DNA of 64,000 nucleotides from Kaistella gelatinilytica (GCF_015679325.1 NZ_JADPVI010000001.1:1054001-1118000), one strand, 5' to 3'. Shown: positions 34,253 through 43,835, counted from the stretch's first letter. A program made the numbers and translations. The notes: generated by a model not told the origin, from the sequence alone.

Positions 34253-35017
34253 TCAAAACTCCAGTTCCAAACCATCGTAAGCAAGATGTACATTTTCCGG
34301 AAGTTCACTTTCAGTTTCGGCGTGAGTTCCTAAATGATGGGAGATATGCGTGAGATATAATTTCTTTGGCTGAAGTTCTTCAAAGAGTTCCAAGACCTGA
34401 GGTAAGATAAAGTGGGCAGGATGAAGCTCTTCTTTACGGATACAATTTAAGATCAAATAATCAAGATTTTGTAATTTTTCCTTTTCCACTTCTGAAATAA
34501 AACTTGCGTCAGTAATGTAAGCGAGGTTTTTAAACTTAAATCCTAAAATTGGGATTTTATAATGCATCACATTAACAGGAATGATCTCCGTATCAAATAG
34601 ATTAAAATTTCCTTCAATTTCGTGCAGGTCAAATGACGGCGCTCCAGGATATTTCACATCCGCAAAAGCATACGGGAATCTGTTTTTTACTTCAGCTCCT
34701 ACTCTTTTATTACAATAAAGTGCCATGTTTTTTTTACTCCGAAAAATTACGGGACGCAGATCATCCAACCCAATAACGTGATCATTGTGTTCATGGGTAA
34801 GTAAAACCGCATCAACATTATCCTCATTATTATTGAGCATTTGAATACGAAAATCCGGACCGCAGTCGATCAATATTTTTTTTCCGGAATCTGTGCTGAT
34901 TAAAGCCGACGATCGGAACCGATTATCTTTTGGGTCTTTCGAACTGCAAACTTCGCAGTGGCAACCAATAACAGGAACTCCCTGGGAAGTGCCCGATCCT
35001 AAAAATTTCAACTTCAT
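34253..35017 (-). CDS. MBL-fold metallohydrolase, PhnP-like
   Basis: 254 residues of the metallo-beta-lactamase fold. The N-terminal GSGTSQGVPVIGCHCEVCSS, with an early Cys cluster, is the PhnP-type zinc site; THEHNDHVIGLDDLRP holds the main metal-binding His/Asp residues, and the late LTHISHHLGTH supplies others. PhnP relatives hydrolyse phosphoribosyl cyclic phosphate, but there is no phn cluster here, so the substrate is open. Confidence 0.8.
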   Translation of the reverse strand: MKLKFLGSGTSQGVPVIGCHCEVCSSKDPKDNRFRSSALISTDSGKKILIDCGPDFRIQMLNNNEDNVDAVLLTHEHNDHVIGLDDLRPVIFRSKKNMALYCNKRVGAEVKNRFPYAFADVKYPGAPSFDLHEIEGNFNLFDTEIIPVNVMHYKIPILGFKFKNLAYITDASFISEVEKEKLQNLDYLILNCIRKEELHPAHFILPQVLELFEELQPKKLYLTHISHHLGTHAETESELPENVHLAYDGLELEF

Positions 35018-35070
35018 TTCTTTTGAGGTTGGTATATTATTGGTAAATTTACAAAAAATAAGAATTGCTT

Positions 35071-36501
35071 GTGATTAATCCGAAATTAACTCCTAAACAG
35101 AAAGCTTTAGCCATTAATTTAGACCCCGATATTTACGGAACTTTTGCCGAAATTGGTGCAGGTCAGGAAACGGTGCGTCATTTTTTTAGAGCGGGAGGTG
35201 CGTCTCAAACGATTGCAAAAGCGATGTCTGCTTATGACAAAGATTTTAGTGATGCGATCTATGGTAAAGAAGCCAGAAACAGATATGTGACCCAAAACCG
35301 TCTGCGCAAAATGCTTCGTTATGAAGTTTCTTTGATCGAGGAACGATTATCCAGAGAAAATAATCCCGGAAGAAAATTCTTTTCCTACGCTAACACGGTC
35401 ACGACGATCAATTTCGATAAGACCATGAAAGGTCACGGTTGGGTTGGCTTGAGATTTCAACTCGATGAAAAAGAAGATTACAATGAAATAGTGTTTCATG
35501 TAAAATTTAATGAAAATGATACGACTCTGCAACAGGAAACGTTGGGAGGTTTAGGTGTCAATTTGATCTACGGAGCGTTCAACTATTCCGATAATCCGAG
35601 AAGGTTAATTGAATCTTTATATGATGACATTTCTACAGATAATGTGGAGATTGACATGATCGATTTCAGTGGTCCTGCTTTTTCTTATGTCGATAATCGC
35701 CTAATGAGTTTGCAACTCGTAAAAAATGGTATGACCGATGCGGTAATTTTTAATCCACAGGGAAATAATATGTTGCCTGCAGATATTTTATATAAGAAGA
35801 ATATTTTCGCAGTTCGTGGGAGTTTTCGCCCTGTAACATTGGTGAATATTGATATGTTCGAGAAAGGTCTTGAAATGTTCATGAAAGATTCCGAATGCAA
35901 TTTTGATGAAAAGGAAGTTCTTTTTGAAATTACGATCTCAAATTTAAGAGCAGCCGGTGATATTGATGAGCGCGATTTTCTGGACAGAGTTGATGTCTTA
36001 GCAAAGTTGGGATACACTGTAATTATTTCAAATTTCTCCGAATATTTCCGGCTTATCGATTATTTCGCCAACTATTCGAGTGGAGAAATAGGAGTGGCAA
36101 TGGGCGTTAACAATCTTTTGGATGTGTTTGATGAAAATTATTATAAAAATCTCTCCGGCGGAATTCTAGAAGCTTTTGGTAAATTTTTCAGAAAAGGCAT
36201 GACCGTTTATCTTTATCCGTACAAAGATCCTGAAACTCATGAATTATTGACCTCTACCAATTTGAAGGTGAGCGATAATCTAAAAGAGCTTTATAAATAT
36301 TTTAAACTTAATAAAAGGATCGTTGATATCAAAAATTACAATCCTAATTTCTCTGAGATCTATTCCCGAGAAATTCTAAATAAAATTGCAAATCACGAAA
36401 GTGGCTGGGAAAAACAAGTACCTGCAGATGTTGCCGATATGATCAAGGAACGCGGAATGTTCGGCTACAAAGAAGAATTAAAACTAAAACAGTTTTCCTA
36501 A
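35071..36501 (+). CDS. conserved Bacteroidota protein, function unknown
   Basis: 476 residues from a GTG at 35071 (a TTG two codons upstream is an alternative). The sequence contains GTFAEIGAGQETVRHFFRAGGASQTIAK and FSDAIYGKEARNRYV, which I recognise from a widespread Bacteroidota family that databases mislabel (for example as TonB receptor or nucleotidyltransferase). No signal peptide, no membrane segments, no catalytic motif I can name. The predicted fold looks globular. It is next to the GAF sulfoxide reductase (12 bp), so they may be co-transcribed. Confidence 0.75.
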   Translation: MINPKLTPKQKALAINLDPDIYGTFAEIGAGQETVRHFFRAGGASQTIAKAMSAYDKDFSDAIYGKEARNRYVTQNRLRKMLRYEVSLIEERLSRENNPGRKFFSYANTVTTINFDKTMKGHGWVGLRFQLDEKEDYNEIVFHVKFNENDTTLQQETLGGLGVNLIYGAFNYSDNPRRLIESLYDDISTDNVEIDMIDFSGPAFSYVDNRLMSLQLVKNGMTDAVIFNPQGNNMLPADILYKKNIFAVRGSFRPVTLVNIDMFEKGLEMFMKDSECNFDEKEVLFEITISNLRAAGDIDERDFLDRVDVLAKLGYTVIISNFSEYFRLIDYFANYSSGEIGVAMGVNNLLDVFDENYYKNLSGGILEAFGKFFRKGMTVYLYPYKDPETHELLTSTNLKVSDNLKELYKYFKLNKRIVDIKNYNPNFSEIYSREILNKIANHESGWEKQVPADVADMIKERGMFGYKEELKLKQFS

Positions 36502-36513
36502 AAAAATAAAAAA

Positions 36514-36963
36514 ATGTCTGAAATAAAAAAACGTCTTTCTTCAATATTAGAAAGTCCAAATCACAATACAGAAGTTAAACTTCAGAAAATCTGTCATCTT
36601 CTCGATCAGGAAATTCAATATTTCAACTGGACGGGGTTTTACTTTAGAAACGGCGATAAAGAAGAATTAATTCTGGGACCTTATGTTGGTGCAGAAACAG
36701 ATCACACCGTGATTCCTTTTGGAAAAGGTATTTGCGGACAGGTTGCAGTTTCTAACGAAACTTTTGTTGTTCCTGATGTTCACGCACAAGACAATTATTT
36801 GAGTTGTTCTATCGCAACGAAAGCAGAGATCGTAGTTCCGATCATGAAAGATGGCAACAACATCGGTCAGATCGATATCGATTCTCACGAGTTAGATCCG
36901 TTTACTACGGAAGATCGCGAAATGCTGGAATGGTTGTGTGACGAGATCGCGAAAATTATGTAA
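36514..36963 (+). CDS. msrC: free methionine-(R)-sulfoxide reductase, GAF domain
   Basis: 149 residues, single GAF domain that reduces free L-Met-(R)-sulfoxide with thioredoxin. The active-site region is visible: FGKGICGQVAVSNETFVVPDV and LSCSIATKAEIVVPI contain two of the conserved cysteines, and IGQIDIDS matches the substrate-proximal strand. Cytoplasmic. Role in oxidative stress repair inferred from the family. Confidence 0.85.
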   Translation: MSEIKKRLSSILESPNHNTEVKLQKICHLLDQEIQYFNWTGFYFRNGDKEELILGPYVGAETDHTVIPFGKGICGQVAVSNETFVVPDVHAQDNYLSCSIATKAEIVVPIMKDGNNIGQIDIDSHELDPFTTEDREMLEWLCDEIAKIM

Positions 36964-36982
36964 TTGAAATTTTAATATAATA

Positions 36983-37016
36983 AAAAAGTGTGGGTTTTTA
37001 GAAATCCACACTTTTT
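36983..37016. terminator. bidirectional terminator
   Basis: AAAAAGTGTGG / CCACACTTTTT hairpin between convergent msrC and the GNAT gene, with U runs readable on both strands. Confidence 0.8.
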
Positions 37017-37033
37017 GTTTTTATGAGCGTTTG

Positions 37034-37504
37034 TTATTTTGCTAAATCCCCGATTCCTTTTCCATCCAAACGATAAACGGTCCATTCATTCATTGGTTTG
37101 GCTTGTAGGGATTCATAGAAGTCGATTGCGGGTTGATTCCAGTTGAGAACCGACCACTCCATTCTGCCGCAATTTTCTGCTTTTGCAATTTTCGTCAGTT
37201 CGATAAGAAGCGTTTTACCATATCCTTTTCCGCGGTGTTCCGGCTCTACATAAAGATCTTCTAAGTACAAACCAGGTTTTCCTACGAATGTTGAGAAATT
37301 GTAGAAATAAAGGGCAAATCCAGCAGGAATACCATTCTCTTCGCCGATGATTACGTGTGCGAATTTTTTCCCAAATATATTTTCCCGAAGTTCTTCTACG
37401 GAAGTCACGACTTCATTTTCCATTTTTTCGTAAACGGCGAGTTTTTTAATGAGATCAAAAATTATTGGAGTATCTTCTGGTGTGGCTTTTCTAATGGTAA
37501 ACAT
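37034..37504 (-). CDS. GNAT family N-acetyltransferase
   Basis: 156-residue acetyl-CoA acetyltransferase. YLEDLYVEPEHRGKGYGKTLL is the acetyl-CoA binding motif A (R/Q-x-x-G-x-G/A) and NWNQPAIDFYESLQA is motif B. The sequence is like diamine/thialysine N-acetyltransferases (WSVLNWN), but the substrate is not determined. Confidence 0.85.
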   Translation of the reverse strand: MFTIRKATPEDTPIIFDLIKKLAVYEKMENEVVTSVEELRENIFGKKFAHVIIGEENGIPAGFALYFYNFSTFVGKPGLYLEDLYVEPEHRGKGYGKTLLIELTKIAKAENCGRMEWSVLNWNQPAIDFYESLQAKPMNEWTVYRLDGKGIGDLAK

Positions 37505-37559
37505 TTCTTTTTATTTTAGAAATCAAAGTTAAGGTTTTTACCAGAATTTTATTTAAAAA

Positions 37560-37668
37560 TCCAGCCGTATCTAGCCCCGATTGAACGGCCTGTTTGAGCT
37601 CTTTTTTCGATGTTGGAATTTGTGGTGGCGAAAAAAAGCGAGTAGTGAAAGCGGGATTTAGCTCCTAA
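37560..37668. repeat. dispersed repeat, family B-like, diverged copy
   Basis: CCAGCCGTATCTAGCCCCGATTGAACGGCC and the later AAAGCGAGTAGTGAAAGCGG segment recall the TAGCCC...GATAG(C) start and AGCGAAA...GCTCCT end of the element at 6880-6987. The middle differs. It lies between the GNAT gene and the E2 gene terminator. Confidence 0.45.
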
Positions 37669-37699
37669 AAAAAACCTCCAGAAATATCCTGAAGGTTTT
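37669..37699 (-). terminator. terminator after E2 gene
   Basis: AAAACCT(C)CAG / CTG(A)AGGTTTT hairpin with a U run on the minus strand, 20 bp after the acyltransferase stop. Confidence 0.75.
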
Positions 37700-37718
37700 A
37701 ATTTTATTTATTGAGATC

Positions 37719-39053
37719 TTAAATTTCTGTGTCTAAATCCCAGTTCTGCAAATAATCGTGAACATGTTTCAGGAACATTCCACCCAGAGAACCGTCTACA
37801 ACACGGTGATCGTAAGAATGCGACATGAACATCAAGTTACGGATCGCAATAACATCGCCATCTTTGGTTTCCAAAACTGCCGGTTTTTTAACGATCGCTC
37901 CGACCGCCAAAATTGCAACTTGAGGCTGCGGAATAATCGGCGTTCCCATCAAATTACCAAATCCACCAACGTTGGAAATCGTGTAGGTTGCACCTTGCGT
38001 ATCTTCCGGTCTCAATTTTTTATTTCTTGCTCGGAAAGCCAGATCATTGATCGCTTTTGTCAAGCCTGAAAGTGACAGTTGATCCGCATTTTTGATAACA
38101 GGAACAATTAAATTTCCGTCGGGAAGTGCGGTTGCCATTCCGATATTGATGTTTTTCTTTTTGATGATCTTATCACCATCTACAGAAACGTTGATCATCG
38201 GCAAATCCTGAATTGCCTTTACAATTGCTTTCACAAAAATTGGCATATAGGTCAGTTTTTCACCTTCTCTTTTTTCGAAAATATCTTTATGTTTCGTTCT
38301 CCATTTCACGACGTTTGTTACATCGGTTTCGATGAAAGAAGTGACGTGTGGAGCGGTATGTTTGCTTTTCACCATTGCCTCGGCGATGATTTTTCTTACA
38401 CGATCCATTTGAATGATCTCGTCGCCTTGTCCAACAACCATGGGTGTAGAAACCGGTGCTGCAGCTTTCGGAGCTGGAGTTGATTGTACTTGAACAGGAG
38501 TTTGAACTTCCGGTTGCTTTTGACCTCTTGTGGAAACAAAAGATAAAATATCTTCTTTGGTGATTCTGCTGTCTAAACCACTTCCTTTAATCGACTGCAA
38601 TTCGTTTTCGGAAATATTTTCCTGTTGAGCGATTGATTTTACGAGCGGTGATAAATAGAGATCGGAACCTGCAAAACTGGTTGCTGATTTTGAACTTTCC
38701 ATGGCTTCTTCCAGTCCTTTTACGACTTCTGAATCAACATTTGGAATTTGAGTTTTTACTTCTTCTGCAGATTTCGGTTCCTGTGGTTGTTCAGAAATAA
38801 TTTCGCCTTCTCCCGCAACTTCCAGTATCGCAATGACTTCGCCAATTTTAGCGATTTCATCTTTTTGTTTCAGAATTTTTACAATTTTCCCTGAAACTGG
38901 TGTCGGAACATCGGAATCTACTTTATCAGTAGCGATTTCTACAACAGAATCGTCTTCTTTTACCATATCTCCTTCATTGTACATCCAACTGATGATCGTC
39001 GCCTCCATCACGCCTTCTCCCATCGAAGGAAGAATTAATTTATATTCTGCCAT
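37719..39053 (-). CDS. dihydrolipoamide acyltransferase (E2) of a 2-oxo acid dehydrogenase
   Basis: 444 residues: lipoyl domain 1-80 with lipoyl-Lys44 (IATDKVDSDV), flexible linker, peripheral subunit-binding domain about 128-170 (LSPLVKSIAQQENIS), and catalytic acyltransferase core from about 215 with the active-site SHSYDHRVVDGSLGG. One lipoyl domain and sequence are closest to branched-chain E2 as seen in Bacteroidota; pyruvate or 2-oxoglutarate dehydrogenase E2 is the alternative. No E1 or E3 gene is adjacent. Confidence 0.9.
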   Translation of the reverse strand: MAEYKLILPSMGEGVMEATIISWMYNEGDMVKEDDSVVEIATDKVDSDVPTPVSGKIVKILKQKDEIAKIGEVIAILEVAGEGEIISEQPQEPKSAEEVKTQIPNVDSEVVKGLEEAMESSKSATSFAGSDLYLSPLVKSIAQQENISENELQSIKGSGLDSRITKEDILSFVSTRGQKQPEVQTPVQVQSTPAPKAAAPVSTPMVVGQGDEIIQMDRVRKIIAEAMVKSKHTAPHVTSFIETDVTNVVKWRTKHKDIFEKREGEKLTYMPIFVKAIVKAIQDLPMINVSVDGDKIIKKKNINIGMATALPDGNLIVPVIKNADQLSLSGLTKAINDLAFRARNKKLRPEDTQGATYTISNVGGFGNLMGTPIIPQPQVAILAVGAIVKKPAVLETKDGDVIAIRNLMFMSHSYDHRVVDGSLGGMFLKHVHDYLQNWDLDTEI

Positions 39054-39183
39054 TTTTCTTTTATTGATTCTTACAAAGATAAAAATTTTTACCGATTAAG
39101 AAAAAACGATTTTATGTCAACTTTTTTTATCGATTTTTCAAAAATTCCATTTTCAGTTCATATCTTTAAACTTTGAAAATATT

Positions 39184-39477
39184 ATGAAGAACTTATACAT
39201 CGTCGCCCTCTTTCAATTTAAAGAAAACGACATCATGGACGCTTTGGAATTACTAAGAAAACTGGTCATCGAAACCCGCAAAGAAGAAGGTTGTATTCAA
39301 TATGATCTGGTTGAAGACAATGAAAATAAAGGAATGTTCTTTATCACGGAGGTGTGGGAAAGTGTGGAACATCATCATCAGCACAATGGAACCGACCATT
39401 TAACGCAGTTCAGAATTCAATCTGTAAGAATGCTGGAGAAGTCTGCGGAAGTTTATAAAGGATTCAAAACCTTTTAA
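39184..39477 (+). CDS. antibiotic biosynthesis monooxygenase (ABM) domain protein
   Basis: 97 residues, ferredoxin-like ABM fold (YIVALFQFKENDIMDALELLRKL...EEGCIQYDL). The conserved LFITEVWES-like strand and SVEHHHQH are present. Such proteins act as small cofactorless monooxygenases or quinol oxidation proteins (YgiN-like). It is followed after 3 bp by the peptide-deformylase-like gene, so the two are one unit. Confidence 0.8.
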   Translation: MKNLYIVALFQFKENDIMDALELLRKLVIETRKEEGCIQYDLVEDNENKGMFFITEVWESVEHHHQHNGTDHLTQFRIQSVRMLEKSAEVYKGFKTF

Positions 39478-39480
39478 AGC

Positions 39481-40098
39481 ATGAGAAAAACCTCCTTGCT
39501 TTTTGTTTTATTTTATATTTTATCTTCCGGACAAAAATATACAAAAGCTGAAATTTCCCTTATTAATGAAGGAAATATTGAGACGGCACTTCCGGTTTAT
39601 CAAACGGCAGATTCCTTGCAACACAAAGTTTTGCTCGATCGATCTTTAGACGCTGATCCAAAAGACAAAACCACCAAAACTTTGGTGAACCGAATGAAAT
39701 TGGCATTGCTTTCCACAAAAAGTGGGGTCGGAATTGCAGCTCCGCAAGTTGGTATCAATCGAAATATTATTTGGGTAAAACGTTTTGACAAGCCAGATAA
39801 ACCTTTTGAATATTTGATCAATCCTAAAATCTTGTGGCGGTCCGAAATTTTAAATCTTGGTCCGGAAGGTGATCTTTCCATCGCAGTTTTTAGAGATTAT
39901 TTTTACCGAAGTCAGGTCATTCAAATAGAATATTACGATCTGGAGGGAAAACAACACACTGAAATTGTGGAAGGTTTTACCGCTATTATTATGCAGCACG
40001 AAATCGATCATTTGTCGGGAATTTTAATTTCGGATAAAATTGAAAAGCAAAAATTGAAGAATTTCGAGAAAGTAGAACTTTACAAAGAGGTGCCATAA
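39481..40098 (+). CDS. secreted peptide-deformylase-like protein, altered metal site
   Basis: 205 residues. The first 17 (MRKTSLLFVLFYILSSG) look like a signal peptide, so it is not the essential cytoplasmic enzyme. PDF motif 1 is GVGIAAPQ and motif 3 is MQHEIDHLSG with His173 and His177 intact. In motif 2 the metal-ligand Cys of EGCLS is Asp131 (EGDLS). Active-site Glu and the two His remain, so some metal binding is possible. Function unknown; degenerate enzyme or different substrate. Confidence 0.8.
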   Translation: MRKTSLLFVLFYILSSGQKYTKAEISLINEGNIETALPVYQTADSLQHKVLLDRSLDADPKDKTTKTLVNRMKLALLSTKSGVGIAAPQVGINRNIIWVKRFDKPDKPFEYLINPKILWRSEILNLGPEGDLSIAVFRDYFYRSQVIQIEYYDLEGKQHTEIVEGFTAIIMQHEIDHLSGILISDKIEKQKLKNFEKVELYKEVP

Positions 40099-40125
40099 AA
40101 AAATCACCTTCAAAAGACGTGATTT
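40097..40125 (-). terminator. terminator between convergent genes
   Basis: AAATCAC / GTGATTT stem with a U run on the minus strand, between the deformylase-like gene and lipB. Confidence 0.5.
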
Positions 40126-40146
40126 CTGTTATTTGATGGTATTGGA

Positions 40147-40869
40147 TTAAATAAATTTTGCTTCAAAAACTTCACAGAAATGGTGTTTAATTTTTCCTTT
40201 TAAATCTGCAATTTCTTCCGCGGAAAATTCTCGTTCCAACTCGCGTGTTAAAGAAGTCACCGTTTTATCTTTAATTCCACACGGAATGATATATTCAAAA
40301 TAGCGCAGATCGGTATTTACATTTAAGGCGAAACCGTGCATGGTCACCCATTTTGAGGTCTTCACACCCATTGCACAAATTTTCCGCGCGTAAGGTTTTC
40401 CAACATCGAGCCAAACTCCGGTTTCACCTTCAGATCTTTCGCCTTTCAAGCCAAATTCTGCGATGGTGCGAATGATTACTTCCTCCAGATTCCGCATATA
40501 TAAATGAATGTCGGATTTGAAATTATCGAGATCTAAAATCGGATAACCAACCAATTGTCCAAAACCGTGATAGGTAATATCTCCGCCACGATTTGTTTTC
40601 ACGTAAGTTGCGTTGATCTCTTCCAGCCTTTTAGAATTGGCGAGCATATTTTCTTCATGACCCGATTTCCCCAAAGTGTAAACATGCGGATGTTCTACAA
40701 ACAGCAAATAATTTGGAGTTACTTCCTGAATTCCATCGGTTCGGTCGCGGTTTTTCAGTTTCAACGCGATGATTTCTTTCATCAGTTTTTCCTGATATTC
40801 AAAGGCCGGAAGATAATCCATCAAACCTAAATCCTGAAATTGCAAAGTTCTGTTCTGTGTCGTTGTCAT
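40147..40869 (-). CDS. lipB: octanoyl-ACP:protein N-octanoyltransferase
   Basis: Transfers octanoate from ACP to lipoyl domains, the first step of lipoate synthesis. 240 residues with RGGDITYHGFGQLVGYP (substrate motif) and the catalytic Cys in IIPCGI. Required for the neighbouring E2 class of enzyme, though not in its operon. Confidence 0.93.
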   Translation of the reverse strand: MTTTQNRTLQFQDLGLMDYLPAFEYQEKLMKEIIALKLKNRDRTDGIQEVTPNYLLFVEHPHVYTLGKSGHEENMLANSKRLEEINATYVKTNRGGDITYHGFGQLVGYPILDLDNFKSDIHLYMRNLEEVIIRTIAEFGLKGERSEGETGVWLDVGKPYARKICAMGVKTSKWVTMHGFALNVNTDLRYFEYIIPCGIKDKTVTSLTRELEREFSAEEIADLKGKIKHHFCEVFEAKFI

Positions 40870-40879
40870 TGAAATTCAT

Positions 40880-41030
40880 TATTTTGGGCAATCCCCTTTC
40901 CTGCGCAAATGCCAACGCTTGGGTCGGGCTCTCTGTTACAATTCCTCATTTCGGCACTCGCTTCGCTCGCGCCTCCATTCCGGGATTTTCACGTCGATCC
41001 CTATTGCAGGATTGCGTTTTTTAAGAGGAC
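40880..41030. repeat. dispersed intergenic repeat, family A, copy 2
   Basis: Shares TTTGGGC at the start, GGGTCGGGCTCTC(T/C), GTTACAATTCCTCATT, CGCTCGCTTCGCTCGCGCCTCC and CATTCCGGGATTTTCA, GATCCCT with the copy at 2494-2800. GC-rich for this genome. It occupies the gap between lipB and trpA, upstream of lipB and downstream of trpA. Confidence 0.75.
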
Positions 41031-41043
41031 AAATTTACAAAAT

Positions 41044-41823
41044 TTAATTCTTTATGCTATGAATAAAGTCGCTTCCTTTCTGTTTCCAGTCTTCGTTTCC
41101 TAAAAGAATTTTCACAAATGCGGTTCCGATAATTCCACCTTCTGCTTTTTCGGTTACGTTCTCGAAATCGGTCTTATCTTTAATTCCGAAGCCTATAAAT
41201 ACCGGATTTTTTAAATCGAGCTCTGAAAGATGTGTCAAATAATCTTCATTCTTCACTTCTTTATTTTCGTTTCCTGTTGTTGAAGAACTTGAAACCGCGT
41301 ACAGAAATCCGGAGCTTAAATCATCTAAATATTTAATTCGTTTCTCCGAAGTTTCAGGAGTGACGAGGAAAGTAAAGTTCAGATTATATTTTTTTAGAAT
41401 TTCGCTGTAATTTTTCTCAAATTCAATCGGTGGAAGATCTGGAATAATTAAGCCAGAAACGCCGGAATCTGCACATTCTTTGCAGAAATTTTCAAAGCCG
41501 AAACTTAAAACGGGATTGATGTAACCCATTAAAATAACGGGAATTTTGATCTCTTCTTTTACCGTTTTCAACTGTTCGAAAAGTTTCGCGATGGTCATTC
41601 CATTTTTCAACGCAATTTCGTGCGCTTTCTGAATCACTTCTCCATCGGCAACCGGATCCGAATAAGGCATCCCAATCTCCATATAATCTGCCTCGGAATT
41701 TTGGATGGTCTTCATAATTTCCGTCGTGTCTTCTAAGTTTGGAATTCCCGCAGTGAAATAGATATTGAGTTTTTTTTGAGGCTGGATGTTGGTTCCTGGA
41801 TGCTGGATGTTATCGTTGATCAT
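41044..41823 (-). CDS. trpA: tryptophan synthase alpha subunit
   Basis: Aldolytic cleavage of indole-3-glycerol phosphate. 259 residues of TIM barrel with YMEIGMPYSDPVADG, where Glu and Asp are the catalytic acid-base residues, and GLIIPDLPP and GIIGTAFVK phosphate loop. Last gene of the trp operon; separated from trpB by 160 bp with a repeat and a hairpin. Confidence 0.97.
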   Translation of the reverse strand: MINDNIQHPGTNIQPQKKLNIYFTAGIPNLEDTTEIMKTIQNSEADYMEIGMPYSDPVADGEVIQKAHEIALKNGMTIAKLFEQLKTVKEEIKIPVILMGYINPVLSFGFENFCKECADSGVSGLIIPDLPPIEFEKNYSEILKKYNLNFTFLVTPETSEKRIKYLDDLSSGFLYAVSSSSTTGNENKEVKNEDYLTHLSELDLKNPVFIGFGIKDKTDFENVTEKAEGGIIGTAFVKILLGNEDWKQKGSDFIHSIKN

Positions 41824-41884
41824 AATTTTACTGTTATTTGATGAGATTGATTTTTACTACAATCTTTTATTTTAAAACTAATAT

Positions 41885-41975
41885 TTGAAAGAAGCGCGAT
41901 CTGCGCTCCGACATGAGCGGATCCCGATGTAAAATCGGGAGGGAATAGAGGGTCTCGTCTTTTAGAAAGAGACCC
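41885..41975. repeat. repeat fragment and hairpin between trpA and trpB
   Basis: GAAGCGCGATCTGCGCTCCGACATGAGCGG resembles the GCCCGACTTGAGCGGAG motif of the element at 50925-51015. A hairpin GGGTCTC / GAGACCC follows at 41950-41975. Placed inside the trp operon, it could reduce trpA expression or be processed; no U run is evident. Confidence 0.5.
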
Positions 41976-41983
41976 TAATTAAA

Positions 41984-43165
41984 TTACAAATTTTGTAAAT
42001 ACATTTCCAGATCTTTATCACCTCGACCACTCAAACAAATCACGACTACATCGTCTTTCGCAAAATTTTTCTTGTCTAAAACTGCCAAAGCGTGCGCAGT
42101 TTCCAAAGCTGGAATGATGCCTTCAATTTTAGTCAGTTCGAATGCAGATTTCAAAGCTTCATCATCGGTGATGCTGAAAAATTCAGTTCTTTTTTCTGTA
42201 AATAAATTCGCGTGGAAAGGTCCAATTCCTGGATAATCTAAACCCGCCGAAATGGAATGCGGCTCAATTACCTGACCATCATCAGTTTGCATGACGATAC
42301 TTTTACTTCCGTGCAAAATCCCCAAAGTTCCTAAGAAAGTGGTTGCGGCAGATTTCCCTGAATTGAGTCCAAAACCTCCTGCTTCAGCTGCAATTAATTT
42401 GACGCTCGGTTCATTCACGAAATGGTAGAAAGTTCCGGCAGCATTGCTTCCACCGCCGACACAGGCGATAACATAATCAGGATTTTCCCGTCCGATCTTT
42501 TCCTTCAACTGCCATTTAATTTCTTCCGAGATCACACTTTGAAAACGTGCCACCAGATCCGGAAAAGGATGCGGACCGACAACACTTCCAATGATATAAT
42601 GTGTTGTTGTAGCATTGTTGATCCAGTCTCGTAGAGCTTCATTCACAGCGTCTTTCAAGGTTTTAGAACCTGAAGTTGCGGGAATGACTGTTGCGCCCAA
42701 CATTTTCATTCGGCCAACATTCGGCGCTTGTCTCGCGATATCGACTTCGCCCATGTAAACGATGCATTCTAAATTCATCAGTGCACATGCAGTCGCGGTT
42801 GCAACGCCGTGTTGACCTGCACCTGTTTCTGCAATGATCCGTTTTTTTCCTAGTTTTTTGGCGAGTAAAACCTGTCCGAGAGCATTATTGATCTTGTGCG
42901 CTCCAGTGTGATTCAGATCTTCGCGCTTTAAATAAATCTGAGTCTGATATTTCTCACTTAAATTTTTAGCGAAATACAATGGTGTAGCGCGACCAACGTA
43001 GTCTTTGAGCAAATCTCTAAATTCTTTTTGGAATTCAGGCGTGCTGATGATGTCGACGTATTTTTCCTGTAATTCTTCGACATTTGGATAAAGCATTTCG
43101 GGAACGAAAGCGCCACCAAATTCGCCGTAATATCCGTTTTTGTCGGGGTTTTTATAATTTTTCAT
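41984..43165 (-). CDS. trpB: tryptophan synthase beta subunit
   Basis: PLP enzyme that condenses indole with serine. 393 residues with [13 protein letters not shown] at the N-terminus, the PLP-lysine in [24 protein letters not shown] and the glycine-rich [10 protein letters not shown] phosphate loop. It follows trpF by 29 bp. Confidence 0.97.
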   Translation of the reverse strand: MKNYKNPDKNGYYGEFGGAFVPEMLYPNVEELQEKYVDIISTPEFQKEFRDLLKDYVGRATPLYFAKNLSEKYQTQIYLKREDLNHTGAHKINNALGQVLLAKKLGKKRIIAETGAGQHGVATATACALMNLECIVYMGEVDIARQAPNVGRMKMLGATVIPATSGSKTLKDAVNEALRDWINNATTTHYIIGSVVGPHPFPDLVARFQSVISEEIKWQLKEKIGRENPDYVIACVGGGSNAAGTFYHFVNEPSVKLIAAEAGGFGLNSGKSAATTFLGTLGILHGSKSIVMQTDDGQVIEPHSISAGLDYPGIGPFHANLFTEKRTEFFSITDDEALKSAFELTKIEGIIPALETAHALAVLDKKNFAKDDVVVICLSGRGDKDLEMYLQNL

Positions 43166-43194
43166 TTTATATTTTGATTGATTTTTCGTGTAGT

Positions 43195-43824
43195 TTAACC
43201 GAGAAGGTTTTTAAATTCTTTTATTTTTTCGAGATCTTTATTTCCGGGTTCAATTTCAAATTTCGAGTTGATGTCTAAGGCAAAAGGTTTCTGATTGAGA
43301 AATTTTAAATTTTCAATATTTTCTTCTGAGATTCCGCCACTTAAAAAGTAAGATTTAGTAAGTTCGAGTTCATTTAAAATTTGCCAGTCAAAAGAATTCC
43401 CAGTTCCACCAAAGGATTTTGAGTCAGTATCGAAGAGTAAATAGTCAACTTCTGATTTTAAATTTTGGATCTTAAATTTTAAATTTTCTAATTCTGTTCC
43501 TATTCTGAAGACTTTGATGATCTTTATTTCAGGAATTAGCTTTTCTCTTAAATCTGAAATGAACTCGTCACTTTCGTCGCCATGAAGTTGAATGAAGTTG
43601 AGTCCTGCTTTTTCCGAGACTTCTAAAATTTGTTCTATTCTTTCGTTAACAAAAACACCTACTTTTCCATGATGTTTTACTGATTTTATTTCTTCTAAAG
43701 TCAAAGAATTCAAAACATAACGCGGTGATTTTTTATAAAAAATGAAGCCCAGGAAATTAACGTCTAAAGAAATTAATTCTTCTATTTGATCTATTCTTGT
43801 TAAACCGCAAACTTTTAATTTCAT
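43195..43824 (-). CDS. trpF: phosphoribosylanthranilate isomerase
   Basis: Isomerises PRA to CdRP. About 210 residues from the Met at 43824 ([13 protein letters not shown]), which begins with the family motif KxCGLT; an upstream ATG would add 9 residues. Catalytic Cys in KVCGL and Asp in [14 protein letters not shown]. Separate enzyme, not fused to TrpC. Confidence 0.95.
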   Translation of the reverse strand: MKLKVCGLTRIDQIEELISLDVNFLGFIFYKKSPRYVLNSLTLEEIKSVKHHGKVGVFVNERIEQILEVSEKAGLNFIQLHGDESDEFISDLREKLIPEIKIIKVFRIGTELENLKFKIQNLKSEVDYLLFDTDSKSFGGTGNSFDWQILNELELTKSYFLSGGISEENIENLKFLNQKPFALDINSKFEIEPGNKDLEKIKEFKNLLG

Positions 43825-43835
43825 ATTACAATAAG

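Noticed and set aside
41950-41975. GGGTCTC/GAGACCC hairpin as a terminator before trpA
   Set aside because: No U run follows on the minus strand, so I do not call termination; kept only as part of the repeat.
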